The position numbers were made by a program, and so were the translations under genes. A DNA stretch of 64,000 nt from Alteribacter populi (GTDB lineage Bacteria; Bacillota; Bacilli; Bacillales; Salisediminibacteriaceae), in NCBI RefSeq assembly GCF_002352765.1, contig NZ_KZ293963.1, positions 4,242,559-4,306,558 on the forward strand, written 5' to 3'. The notes below the pieces were generated by a model that made no database searches, was not told the DNA's origin, and saw only the letters and a list, made by a program, of their open reading frames with translations. Positions 32,165-40,302 of the stretch are shown in pieces. How positions within the stretch are numbered: the first letter of the stretch is position 1; every line of letters starts with the position of its first letter.

Positions 32165-33850
32165 AAACTATAATCGGTTCCTTATAGGGGAAACTTTGCT
32201 TATTAGAAAGAGTTCCTTGACTGGTCCGTTTTTCCGCAGGAGCATTCCTGTCGGATAGGTTTTACCCCTATTGATAAAAAAAGGATCCTCCGATATGATG
32301 CAAGGTGCAAAAACAAACCAGCAATCACAAAGGAGGAACCCTTCATGAATCGTAGTAGAAATGAACGAATTAATCAAGTCAACGAAAACACTCTAGTTAT
32401 TGGAATCGATATTGCAAAAAAGAATCACTATGCCTGTGCCGTCAATTTGCGCGGACGCGAATTAGCGAAAGTATGGCGCATCCACCAGTCAAAAGATGGT
32501 TTCATCCATTTTGAGCAGGCTGTTAGACAACTGATGGAGACACACAACAAATCAAATGTGCTCATCGGTTTTGAAGCAACCGGCCACTACTGGATGAACC
32601 TTGCGGCTATGCTGGAGGCTTTCGAATTCCCTTTTGTCATCGTCAATCCAATGCATGTAAAACAATCCAAGGAAATGGACGATAATTCTCAAACGAAGAA
32701 CGACGCTAAAGATGCACGCGTTATAGCGAAACTTCTTCCTAACGGCTATTTTAGTATACCGCGGAAGATGACAACCGCTGAACATCACATGAGGCATGGA
32801 TCCGCAATCCGGGAACGATTACGAAAAGATATCTCTTCCGTAAAAAACAGGATACAGCGATGGAAGGATCTTTACTTTCCGGAATTCAATCAAGTCTTCA
32901 GTGAATTGGGCCAACAAGCTCTTGCCGTTTTAAAGCTGACACCTCTTCCCCAGGATGTTCCACATTTGTCTGTCGAAGAGATGGTCAGGCAACAGAAGAA
33001 AGCTGGCGCCAAGTATGCTGGGAAACCCAAAATGGTGACCCTGATTGAAGTGGCTCGTCACTCTATTGGCGTAACACGCAGTCAGGAAATGTCACGGCTG
33101 GAGATTCGCAGCCTTGTTCAACAGCTGGAACTATTGGAATCACAACTTGAAGAGGTGACTTCCCAGATGGTTGAGCAGGCCCAGTCATTAGAAGAGTTTC
33201 AGTACCTCGTCTCCATTCCGGGAATCAGCGAGAACACTGTAAGCGAGTTATTGGCTGAAACAGGCTCTATGCGCAATTACAGGCATCCACGCCAACTCAT
33301 TAAGCTAGCGGGACTTACGTTGCGTGAGAACAGTTCAGGTCAGCATAAAGGCACAAAGAAGATCTCTAAACGCGGAAGAAAACGACTACGAGCCTTACTT
33401 TATAAAGCGATCCTTCCGCTCATTCAGAACAATGCAAGCTTTCGTCAACTGTACATGCATTATCACTCACGGGAACAAAATCCACTGACCAAGAAAGAAG
33501 CAATGGTTGTGCTATGCAGAAAGCTGCTTCAGGTGTTCCATGGACTTAGCAAGAAACAGGCAATGTTTGACCCTGAGAGAATGTTGATAGACTCTTCCAA
33601 CTATCCTCAGAACAAGGCAGCGTAAGGCTTCACAGTGCTTTAATGTACCTTTGACAACACAGGCACAGAGATTCGGCAAGACGGAGACTTTAGACGCCCA
33701 GTAAAGGGCAGTCCATGCAGGAGTAAGAGTCCGAGATCTGCGTCAGGCAAGACCCAACGAAGGAATGTAGGCACTTGATGCCAGGAGACATGGGAGGGTA
33801 AGTCACCTGATTGTAGCAGAGTTTTTCTCGTGTGAATTACACTATATATG
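32165..33850 (+). mobile_element. IS110-family insertion sequence (ends approximate)
   Basis: Contains one DEDD transposase gene flanked by about 180 bases (5') and 220 bases (3') of non-coding sequence. There are no clear terminal inverted repeats or target duplications, as expected for IS110/IS1111 elements, so the ends are estimates. The 5' flank has ATAGGGGAAAC and GTTTTACCCCTAT as distant inverted arms (about 32186-32275) around a small CAGGAGCATTCCTG hairpin. The 3' flank also has small hairpins such as GGCACTTGATGCC. One of these flanks probably encodes the guide (bridge/seeker) RNA. Confidence 0.8.
32345..33625 (+). CDS. IS110-family DEDD transposase
   Basis: 426 residues. The N-terminal RuvC-like DEDD domain has VIGIDIAKKNH (first Asp), LIGFEATGHYWM (Glu) and KNDAKDARVIAKLL (two Asp). 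A coiled segment (about 240-285) follows, and the C-terminal Transposase_20 domain has SIPGISENTVSELLAETG with a conserved Ser downstream (ENSSGQHKG). RBS CAAAGGAGGAACCCTTC. The frame is intact, so the element may be active. Confidence 0.96.
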   Translation: MNRSRNERINQVNENTLVIGIDIAKKNHYACAVNLRGRELAKVWRIHQSKDGFIHFEQAVRQLMETHNKSNVLIGFEATGHYWMNLAAMLEAFEFPFVIVNPMHVKQSKEMDDNSQTKNDAKDARVIAKLLPNGYFSIPRKMTTAEHHMRHGSAIRERLRKDISSVKNRIQRWKDLYFPEFNQVFSELGQQALAVLKLTPLPQDVPHLSVEEMVRQQKKAGAKYAGKPKMVTLIEVARHSIGVTRSQEMSRLEIRSLVQQLELLESQLEEVTSQMVEQAQSLEEFQYLVSIPGISENTVSELLAETGSMRNYRHPRQLIKLAGLTLRENSSGQHKGTKKISKRGRKRLRALLYKAILPLIQNNASFRQLYMHYHSREQNPLTKKEAMVVLCRKLLQVFHGLSKKQAMFDPERMLIDSSNYPQNKAA

Positions 33851-33944
33851 GAAATGTATCCCACATTCCCAACGCAACGCGTAATCTCTAAATACAGTAA
33901 ATGTATTTACAAGAATTATGTGGACCTTGGCAGTCGGAGGCGAG

Positions 33945-34045
33945 TACAAAAAAATTTTTTAGGGCCTCAAAATCCGGGCGGACCCCCGCCATATCAACTT
34001 TTCCTGAGGGAGTCTCGCAGATTCCGGCCAACTCCGTAGGGTGCT
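33945..34045 (-). repeat. Dispersed GC-rich repeat, family B (degenerate copy)
   Basis: Carries CTGAGGGAGTCTCGCAGATTCCGGCCAACTCCG, which parallels GCAGGAGTCTCACAGATTCCGGCCAACTACG near 37630 in the same orientation. The remaining gap 33850-34129 shows no gene. Confidence 0.6.
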
Positions 34046-34129
34046 AAACAGACTGCTTCCTCCCATTTCATTTCGTTTGTTTGGTCACTTATTTAATTGG
34101 ACATTTGGGGAGGTACTCCTTTTTTTCGG

Positions 34130-34603
34130 TCAATTTACTTCCCAATGTTCATATCGTGTCGTTTTAAACGAAAATTCACCAGAATGAATCCACTCCAGTG
34201 CCTTTATGACTAAGGGTGATGCTTGATTCGATTGGAGATTTTCAGTTTTTACCCACCTTGCACCTCTAGAATCCTGATCTTCAAATGAAACGTCCACACT
34301 CTCAGGGTCACCAAGAACCTATATCTCGTAGAAAACAGTAATATGATGCAGTCGGGTAAACGATTGCCAATCCCACGGTAAGGAAAAATCTGTTACACCT
34401 ATTTGCTGCAAAATGGAACTTTTATAGCCAGTTTCTTCTTTAAGTTCACGAGTGATAGCTTCCGGCAGTGTTTCATCATCATTCAAACTCCCATCTGGAA
34501 GGTCCCAACGATTTTTATATGGCCCTTTCATTTTATCGATCACGAGAAGTTTGTCACCTTGTACACAAATACCATAAACTCCAAATGCTCTATGTATATT
34601 CAA
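34130..34603 (-). pseudogene. Nudix hydrolase interrupted by an in-frame TAG
   Basis: The frame starts at TTG 34603 (RBS AAAGGGG) and has a complete Nudix box, GSLNDDETLPEAITRELKEE then TGY. A TAG at 34319-34321 stops it after HHITVFYEI, but the same frame continues for 62 codons (VLGDPESVDVSFEDQDSRGA through TTRYEHWEVN) to a TGA at 34130-34132. Together they give about 157 residues, a normal Nudix length. One base change would restore the gene, so the loss is recent or is a sequencing error. Confidence 0.85.
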
Positions 34604-34668
34604 AGTTAATACCCCTTTCTCTTCCTATTAAGATCCGCGTATTTTAAATTTGGACTGAGGTGATCGCA

Positions 34669-35097
34669 ATGAAAAGGGTGGACATTGTATACGGACTTAT
34701 TTTAAATGAAGAAAAAGATAAGGTGCTCCTCGTGAAGAATGTGGAGCATTCTACATGGACACTTCCAGGAGGAGCAGTTGAACCAGGAGAAACATTGGAT
34801 GAAGCTGTTGTCCGAGAAGTGAAGGAAGAGACCGGCTTAGACGTAAAAGCTAATTATTTAGTTGCTCTGAACGAAGCATTCATGGTCAAAAACGATCATC
34901 ATGCGTTGTTTATCACTTTTCAGGCTGAAGTGATTGGAGGGAAGGCGAGTGTTCAAGACCCTGGTAAAATCGAAAGACTTGAGTGGTGCACTTTCTCGAA
35001 AGCAAAAGACAGGATGCCTTACTATAAAGGGGGGATCGAAAAGCTGGTCACATCATCAGTAACCTACTTTAACCAAGGAAAGCGTACAGTGTTGTAA
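34669..35097 (+). CDS. Nudix hydrolase
   Basis: 142 residues. Nudix box GGAVEPGETLDEAVVREVKE then ETGL is canonical, with TWTLPGG before it. Such proteins hydrolyse nucleoside diphosphate derivatives; the YjhB-like or MutT-like class cannot be narrowed. ATG at 34669 after GAGGTGATCGCA (an earlier codon at 34660 overlaps the RBS). Divergent from the Nudix pseudogene. Confidence 0.9.
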   Translation: MKRVDIVYGLILNEEKDKVLLVKNVEHSTWTLPGGAVEPGETLDEAVVREVKEETGLDVKANYLVALNEAFMVKNDHHALFITFQAEVIGGKASVQDPGKIERLEWCTFSKAKDRMPYYKGGIEKLVTSSVTYFNQGKRTVL

Positions 35098-35103
35098 TTT
35101 TCA

Positions 35104-35616
35104 TCAAGCGAAAAACAACTTATACATTCCAATAATAATTAGCACTAGTGAAGGGAAGACTTTATTATTATTTGTGATATAAGGCAATCGTGCAGAGCTT
35201 CCGATGATAATTCCGGTTATAAAAAGCACAAAAAAGCTGAGAGTCACAAACAAACTCGTAATTGGGTGGACTTCTTGAACCGCGGAAATGACACCGTATC
35301 CGATGTTGTCGATATTAACGATAATAAACAAGTTTCTAACGAGGCGACCGAAGAAGAAGCCACTTTGATGCGTAAGCTGAAAAAGACCGATGCCTAGAAA
35401 AACTAGACCTGAAACTTGATTTAAAAACGTAGAGGAACCTTCAAAGCCGATGACTGACCCGATTAGATAGGTAAAAAAGAAGACAAACCCGATGCCTATA
35501 GAAAAGAGAAGAAGCTGTCCAATAGGGAAATAAATACGTTTATAACCGATTATGGCTCCCCATAGTAATCCATCAAAACCGATTAAAAGACAGAACATTA
35601 ACGTAGTTAAGACCAT
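35104..35616 (-). CDS. YtaF/MntP-like six-helix membrane protein
   Basis: 170 residues, six hydrophobic segments in two threes. Each half opens with an Asp-containing motif: LLIGFDGLLWGAIIG and IVNIDNIGYGVISAV. This duplicated D-x-(x)-G layout resembles MntP manganese exporters and the sporulation membrane protein YtaF. Assignment is by pattern only. It converges on the Nudix gene with a six-base gap. Confidence 0.6.
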   Translation of the reverse strand: MVLTTLMFCLLIGFDGLLWGAIIGYKRIYFPIGQLLLFSIGIGFVFFFTYLIGSVIGFEGSSTFLNQVSGLVFLGIGLFQLTHQSGFFFGRLVRNLFIIVNIDNIGYGVISAVQEVHPITSLFVTLSFFVLFITGIIIGSSARLPYITNNNKVFPSLVLIIIGMYKLFFA

Positions 35617-35676
35617 ATCCCCTCACTCACCTTCTTTAAAAGTGTATTAAGTGAGTGGAAGTTCTAGGACAAAAAT

Positions 35677-35715
35677 AAAGAAGGTGTCTCAAGAATTGTT
35701 GGGACACCTTCTTTC
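35677..35715. terminator. Bidirectional hairpin terminator
   Basis: AAAGAAGGTGTC and GACACCTTCTTT form a perfect stem about 60 bases upstream of the YtaF-like gene; on the minus strand it could end the fbpB transcript, with TTT following the stem. Confidence 0.75.
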
Positions 35716-35813
35716 AGCAAGGCGCATTTTAAAATATATTTATTAAATGCTTGTCCTGTCACGAAGAGTGTGACGTCATTTGAGTCCGAAAAAAACCTTA
35801 AAAAGCAACAAAC

Positions 35814-35954
35814 TTATTTAGCTTTTCTGGATTGTCTTGGTTTTTCCGCTAATCTTTCTTCCATTCGTTCCTCAATCTTTGCTAGCTCTTTATTGTTTGA
35901 TAGGATCTGTTCCCGGTTTTGTTCAATTAAAATGGCAATAGATTGTTTAATCAT
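35814..35954 (-). CDS. fbpB: FbpB-family small basic protein
   Basis: 46 residues: MIKQSIAILIEQNREQIL then NNKELAKIEERMEERL and a basic tail KPRQSRKAK. The N-terminal helix with ENK/QNR and the IEERxEER stretch match the Fur-regulated basic protein B family, which in B. subtilis works with the FsrA small RNA in the iron-sparing response. RBS GAAAGGATGATTCCG. It follows the 194-residue gene by 28 bases and lies in the same Fur-boxed transcript. Too short for standard ORF calling. Confidence 0.7.
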   Translation of the reverse strand: MIKQSIAILIEQNREQILSNNKELAKIEERMEERLAEKPRQSRKAK

Positions 35955-35982
35955 CGGAATCATCCTTTCATATTAGGAAAGT

Positions 35983-36567
35983 TCAAATCTTAAGTGGTGT
36001 GATCGATAACGGCTTATGAGAATGGTACATTATTCTTTTTCCTTCTAATAGAGAAATCAATTCGATAGTGATTCGTTTGTCTGTAGAAAAAAGTTTTTTC
36101 ATAAACTGGGCGAGTACTTGAAGCTCCTCTGTAAGCGAGCGGTTTCCATCAACAATGACTTTGGATAATGTTACAGAAGATGGACTGTTCATGTTAAGAA
36201 TTCCTTGAGACAAAGTGATAACAGAATTCTGTTCTTCGACATAGGTGCCATAGTCAGTGATAATCAAAGTATGTGGATCTGACTCTTTTGTGATTGACAG
36301 GTCATTCACTAAATAATAAAGCAAATGATCTGAGAGCTTCGCTTTTAATAGAAGAAAGGTTACATTTTGCATACGGAATCCTTTTTGAAATGAGTTGAAA
36401 AGAGAATCGATAAATCGTATAGCTTGACAAACATTCTGTTTTACCTTTGGGAGTTGATGAAATGCGAGAATGACATTTTCAATTCTTATTTGTAAATCAG
36501 ACAAGACATCTTTCATCAAGGCGTGATCTGTGACGGAATTTGATATAAGATTTTTCAATGATATCAC
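35983..36567 (-). CDS. Protein of unknown function under a Fur box
   Basis: 194 residues, no signal peptide or membrane segment. It is mixed alpha/beta, with an N-terminal helical part (VTDHALMKDVLSDLQIRIEN, VKQNVCQAIRFIDSLF) and a strand-rich C-terminal half (LIITDYGTYV, VTLSKVIVDGN). I do not recognise the family. It is first in a two-gene unit with fbpB and has a good Fur operator about 55-70 bases upstream, so it is expected to be made under iron starvation. Confidence 0.75.
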   Translation of the reverse strand: MISLKNLISNSVTDHALMKDVLSDLQIRIENVILAFHQLPKVKQNVCQAIRFIDSLFNSFQKGFRMQNVTFLLLKAKLSDHLLYYLVNDLSITKESDPHTLIITDYGTYVEEQNSVITLSQGILNMNSPSSVTLSKVIVDGNRSLTEELQVLAQFMKKLFSTDKRITIELISLLEGKRIMYHSHKPLSITPLKI

Positions 36568-36619
36568 TCCTTTTTTATGAAAAGAGAGCTGAGTTTTTTT
36601 GTTCTACTTAAATATAATT

Positions 36620-36638
36620 GATAACGATTCTCATTGTC
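36620..36638. promoter_or_regulatory. Fur box
   Basis: GATAACGATTCTCATTGTC matches the 19-base Fur consensus GATAATGATAATCATTATC at 15 of 19 positions. It lies between the fbpB-type operon (-) and a divergent GNAT gene (+), closer to the former. Confidence 0.8.
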
Positions 36639-36744
36639 AACAATGGTCGTTGGAATTAAACAAGTTTTAGATACTTTCTCATAATTGTGAATGGTGTACC
36701 TGTGATATAAAATTAAGAGGATTTCATATAAAGGAGTGTCGCGT

Positions 36745-37317
36745 TTGTATCAGAAAGACAATGTTATGATTCGTCAGATAGAAGAGGCGGATTTAAAGAG
36801 ACTTTGGGAGCTAACAAGAAAAGAAGAAAATCCAGAATGGAAAAAGTGGGATGCTCCGTATTTTAAGCATCAGTCGATGACATATGAAAACTACTTTGAA
36901 CAAAAAGATCACATCGTTGCAAAAGATGACGTGTGGGCAATTGTAGTGGACGGTTCGTTAGTTGGTACGGTGAGTTATTACTGGGAGCATCAACCAAGCC
37001 GGTGGTTGGAATTAGGGATCGGGATATACGACCCGAAGTATTGGAGCGGGGGATATGGGACGAAAGCGTTCGCGATGTGGGTCTATCATGTATTTGAAGC
37101 GGTCCCTCATATTCAGCGAGTCGGCTATACCACCTGGTCTGGAAACGAACGGATGATGAAAGTCGGTGAAAAATTAGGGTTTACTCTTGAAGGTCGAATG
37201 CGCAAAGTGCGTTATTTTGATGGTGAATATTACGACTCGATTCGGATGGGTATGCTCAGAGTAGAGTGGAGACAGGTATCAAGTCACAGTGATACGGGGG
37301 GGGATTGTTTGATTTAG
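36745..37317 (+). CDS. GNAT acetyltransferase (RimJ/RimL type)
   Basis: 190 residues from the TTG at 36745, which is correctly spaced from AAAGGAG; the GTG at 36736 touches the RBS. Acetyl-CoA motif YDPKYWSGGYGTKAFAMWV and late YTTWSGNERMMKVGEKLGF are of the RimL/YdaF class. The last codons run through a G8 tract (37296-37303) and end GGDCLI; a slip there would join this gene to the HAD remnant that follows, so the natural C-terminus may be a little different. Confidence 0.85.
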   Translation: MYQKDNVMIRQIEEADLKRLWELTRKEENPEWKKWDAPYFKHQSMTYENYFEQKDHIVAKDDVWAIVVDGSLVGTVSYYWEHQPSRWLELGIGIYDPKYWSGGYGTKAFAMWVYHVFEAVPHIQRVGYTTWSGNERMMKVGEKLGFTLEGRMRKVRYFDGEYYDSIRMGMLRVEWRQVSSHSDTGGDCLI

Positions 37318-37412
37318 ATGGAACTTTACTTGATCGAAAGAGCTCAGTAAAGTGTTATGATGCTCTACAGTTAGTTAGGAGAATGAAAGACAATACAAAT
37401 GAGGAAAGCTAG
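37305..37412 (+). pseudogene. HAD-family hydrolase remnant (N-terminal fragment)
   Basis: The frame reads LFDLDGTLLDRKSSVKCYD and ends 36 codons later at TAG. FDLDGTLLD is the catalytic DxDx(T/V) motif I of HAD phosphatases. There is no start codon in frame directly upstream because of the G8 tract, and all other HAD motifs are missing, so this is the 5' stub of a deleted gene. Confidence 0.75.
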
Positions 37413-37432
37413 TCAGTGATGACTAGCTTTTT
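37405..37432 (+). terminator. Intrinsic terminator after the HAD remnant
   Basis: AAAGCTAGTC and GACTAGCTTT with a six-base loop, followed by TT. Confidence 0.75.
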
Positions 37433-37524
37433 AAGTTAGTATATTCGTTATTGATTATATAATTGAATGATTATATAATTGAATCACTTTCATAATTCAT
37501 TAGTTTAAAAAAGTAAAAAGCGTT

Positions 37525-37675
37525 TCTTTTTGCAGCTCCATTGGCCTGCATCTGCTCGCTTTCCGCGTACGAACTGCCAAGCTTCCTCGGGAAAAAGCGC
37601 CCTGCGGGGTCTCGGCTAGTCCGTTTATCTGCAGGAGTCTCACAGATTCCGGCCAACTACGCAGAAGAATTTTTT
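37525..37675 (-). repeat. Dispersed GC-rich repeat, family B
   Basis: Segment with CTGCTCGCTTTCCGCG, GCTTCCTCGGGAAAAAGCGCCCTGCGGGG, GTCTCGGCTAG and TCTGCAGGAGTCTCACAGATTCCGGCCAACT. This is the reverse orientation of the element at 39525-39630 and fits the GC-rich intergenic repeat common in Bacillaceae. The rest of the 37433-37818 gap has only AT-rich sequence. Confidence 0.7.
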
Positions 37676-37818
37676 TAATTACGAATCCTTATAGACACTT
37701 CAATTCAACTGGGTTGCGGTCTCCAGACTTGCCTTTTCTGGGTTCAGAATTATGAAATTCATTCAATATAGTTAAAATTAAAATTTTGCCTCTAAATGGC
37801 TAAAGGAGTTTTAAATCC

Positions 37819-38235
37819 ATGACAAAACCAATCATTTACTTTTTATGTACTGGGAATTCTTGTCGCAGTCAGATTGCCGAGGCTTGGGGAAAGCATTATT
37901 TAGGAGATAAATATGACGTATATTCTGCTGGGATTGAAGCGCATGGTGTAAATCCAAAAGCAGTAAAGGCAATGAATGAAGTAGACATTGATATTACAAA
38001 TCAAACGTCTGATACCATCGACAAAGAGTTGCTTGATAGAGCCGACCTTGTCGTTACTTTATGTGGTCACGCAAATGACGTATGTGCAACACCGCCGAAC
38101 AAAGAACGCGTACACTGGGGATTTGACGATCCAGCAAAGGCAGAAGGAACAGATGATGAAAAGTGGGCTGTATTTCAGAGGGTCCGTAATGAAATTGGTG
38201 AACGGATCAAACGTTTTGCTGAAACAGGAAAATAA
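37819..38235 (+). CDS. arsC: Arsenate reductase, thioredoxin-coupled
   Basis: 138 residues. P-loop FLCTGNSCRS gives Cys10 and Cys15, and LCGHANDVC gives Cys82 and Cys89, the redox relay of the Bacillus/staphylococcal low-molecular-weight-phosphatase-type ArsC. It reduces arsenate to arsenite using thioredoxin. No arsR, arsB or acr3 gene lies nearby, so export must be encoded elsewhere. RBS CTAAAGGAGTTTTAAATCC. Confidence 0.96.
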   Translation: MTKPIIYFLCTGNSCRSQIAEAWGKHYLGDKYDVYSAGIEAHGVNPKAVKAMNEVDIDITNQTSDTIDKELLDRADLVVTLCGHANDVCATPPNKERVHWGFDDPAKAEGTDDEKWAVFQRVRNEIGERIKRFAETGK

Positions 38236-38245
38236 AATAAGCATC

Positions 38246-38278
38246 AAAAAGCCGAAGCCTAGTCAGCTCGGCTTTTTC
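38246..38278 (+). terminator. Intrinsic terminator after arsC
   Basis: AAAAAGCCGA pairs with TCGGCTTTTT. Confidence 0.88.
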
Positions 38279-38403
38279 AAATTGTAGTAGATGAATATTG
38301 ACAATACTTCTTCACTTGTTAAGTAATTTATGGTTTACTTCTCTTGAAGTAGATGAAATTTACTGTCTTTTTTTGTCTGATTACCATGATAAAATATAAC
38401 AAA

Positions 38404-38728
38404 ATGAAAATAGAAAGTTATTACCCATTGCGGTTCAACAAAATTTAAAACACAATTTGAAGAGGTAAATGCTCGTTTAACAAAATGCAGGCATGTTGTA
38501 ATCAGTCTAGGAATTCTTTGAAAAAGCAGAGGGAAAAGAGGATATTTAAACAGAAGAAGCGAAACTTTTCGCAAAATTTATCGTAAAAAGATCGACTTGT
38601 CTGATGAAGTTTTTGTGATTCATGTTAACGGGTACATAGGTGAATCTACGCGACTGGAAATTGATTATGCAAAGTTCAAGGAAATGACTGGCCGTTATTA
38701 TTCAGAGGAAATCCAGAAAAAGAAGTAA
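38404..38728 (+). pseudogene. Degraded nucleoside deoxyribosyltransferase-like gene
   Basis: Three frames carry consecutive pieces of one small protein: CGSTKFKTQFEEVNARLTKC then HVVISLGI from 38419, next FEKAEGKEDI, a stop, and TEEAKLFAKF, and finally KIDLSDEVFVIHVNGYIGES then TRLEIDYAKF to a TAA at 38728. The CGST...F......L and KIDLSDEVFVI...GYIGEST blocks are those of small deoxyribosyltransferase-like/DUF4406-type proteins. At least two frameshifts and stops make it non-functional. Confidence 0.75.
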
Positions 38729-38750
38729 ACACTGTCTTTAGGAGGTTTGT

Positions 38751-39191
38751 ATGGCTAAAAAACCGTCTGCTAAGTTTACAGTTTTCCTTGTCATTCTGTT
38801 TCTTTTACTGCCTATAGTTATCATTTATGTTAGCAATCAAGGCAATCCATTTATTAATAACAAGGTTGAACAAGCCGTTGTGTCTCATTTAAAAGATCGA
38901 GGTTTTTCAGATTCAGATATTAAGGACCTTCAAGTGGTGCGCTCAGGAACAGACAACATTGACGGTGCATACCGCTCAAGAATGAAGGTAGTTTTTAATG
39001 ATGAACCAAACGTTGAGTATACGTTTATTAAGCTGGACGGTGGAGTAGTTATGCAATTATGTAAGGTGAAGACGCAAGGTGAAAATAATACGGTCGAACC
39101 ATCTTCAATCGAACACCAACATTTAAATGAGGATTGCTACATGCCCAAAGAGGAGATCAGCAACAGCCAATATAAAATGCCGGTTGGCTAG
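38751..39191 (+). CDS. Membrane-anchored DUF3139-like protein
   Basis: 146 residues: one N-terminal membrane helix (about 9-30), then an extracytoplasmic domain with VVSHLKDRGFSDSDIKDLQV, YRSRMKVVFNDEPNVEYTFI. The short helix followed by a D-E-P-N-V-x-Y strand resembles DUF3139. The C-terminal 40 residues with two cysteines are variable. RBS GGAGGTTTGT. Function unknown. Confidence 0.7.
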   Translation: MAKKPSAKFTVFLVILFLLLPIVIIYVSNQGNPFINNKVEQAVVSHLKDRGFSDSDIKDLQVVRSGTDNIDGAYRSRMKVVFNDEPNVEYTFIKLDGGVVMQLCKVKTQGENNTVEPSSIEHQHLNEDCYMPKEEISNSQYKMPVG

Positions 39192-39344
39192 AAAAAAGTG
39201 ATATTAGGCAGAATGAAAACAAATTAAGTGTTGAATAAATAGAGACTGCTGTATAAGTAGCATACGCCTGCGTGGCAAGAGGATATGCTTTTTCTCATGG
39301 AAAGAATCTGCAAGGAAATACCTCTCTTTTGCCAAGGCTCTTTT

Positions 39345-39386
39345 CTAAAAGATTGTTGCTATTTGATTTTTGAGCTTTTTCAAGAT
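39345..39386 (+). repeat. Dispersed repeat family D (partial)
   Basis: CTAAAAGATTGTTGCTATTTG followed by ATTTTTGAGC matches the arm of the large palindrome at 51112-51205 (19 identical bases, then near-identical). Confidence 0.65.
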
Positions 39387-39524
39387 AAATGATAGTGGAG
39401 GACAAATTCATTTGTCCGTAACATCATTTGACTTGAAAAAACGCATTACGAAAACAGCCTTTGCCAAAAACCTTGCACCTGACTTTGAGATACACATGAG
39501 ATAGCCAAGGGGTGCTGTTGCAAT

Positions 39525-39630
39525 GGCGGAGACTCCCTCAGGAAAAGCAACAATGGTCTTCCTGCGACGAGGAACCGCAGGAGGCTGAAGCGTTGCCTGC
39601 GGAAAGCGAAGCCATGGAAGCGGCACCCTT
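39525..39630 (+). repeat. Dispersed GC-rich repeat, family B
   Basis: GGCGGAGACTCCCTCAGG, GGTCTTCCTGCGACGAGG, ACCGCAGGAGGCTGAAGCG, TTGCCTGCGGAAAGCGAAG. This is the best preserved copy and has the layout of a repeat scattered through many Bacillaceae genomes. The gap 39192-39732 holds this, the family D fragment and no gene. Confidence 0.75.
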
Positions 39631-39732
39631 TGTATTTGAGTTCTAGAGTATTTCAGCTATACCTAATTATCTTTTATTTTATGTTGATCCTAATTCTACA
39701 GGATTTAATTGGAAAAAGGTCGGTGTTTACAT

Positions 39733-40236
39733 ATGGAAAAACGAATCGAAACAAAAGACAACCTCGTTTATATAGGAGAGCGGGAAGATGTAATTGTAAA
39801 AGCGAAAGAACCTCAGTCTGTTGTTGTACTTGCTCAAGATGACAATGACATTATCTTGATTCGTCAATATCGTGCTCCTGTAGACCACTGGGTAATTCAA
39901 TTACCGGGCGGGGGAGTGGAAACGGGTGAGGATTTAAAGCAAGCAGCAAGAAGGGAATTCTACGAAGAAACGGGTTATCAGACCGATCACCTTCAGTATT
40001 TGGGTAAGCTTTATCCTGGCTCGTGGATCAGTAACGAAGAAAGCCATATCTATTACTCCAATAAAATAACAGGAGAAGGCCGACAACAATTAGAAGACTA
40101 TGAAAAAATTGAAGTTGGAAAGTACGATGTAAACACGGTTTTACAAATGTTTCGTGACAACGAGCTTCACGATTCTGAACTCAGCTTTGCTATTTTGCAA
40201 GCCATTTTACGGGGCTATATCGTTGAGAGAAAATAA
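39733..40236 (+). CDS. Nudix hydrolase, ADP-ribose pyrophosphatase-like
   Basis: 167 residues. QLPGGGVETGEDLKQAARRE with FYEETGY is a Nudix box with the upstream Gly-Gly and a Pro-Gly-Ser-Trp (YPGSW) about 16 residues later, the layout of NudF/ADP-ribose pyrophosphatases. RBS AAAAAGGTCGGTG. Divergence at the N-terminus leaves substrate open. Confidence 0.88.
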   Translation: MEKRIETKDNLVYIGEREDVIVKAKEPQSVVVLAQDDNDIILIRQYRAPVDHWVIQLPGGGVETGEDLKQAARREFYEETGYQTDHLQYLGKLYPGSWISNEESHIYYSNKITGEGRQQLEDYEKIEVGKYDVNTVLQMFRDNELHDSELSFAILQAILRGYIVERK

Positions 40237-40302
40237 GCAAAGTCTTAGTCAGGCTTTGCGATATAATCATATCGGAAAAAAATAACAGAGGAGAGATAAA
40301 AA

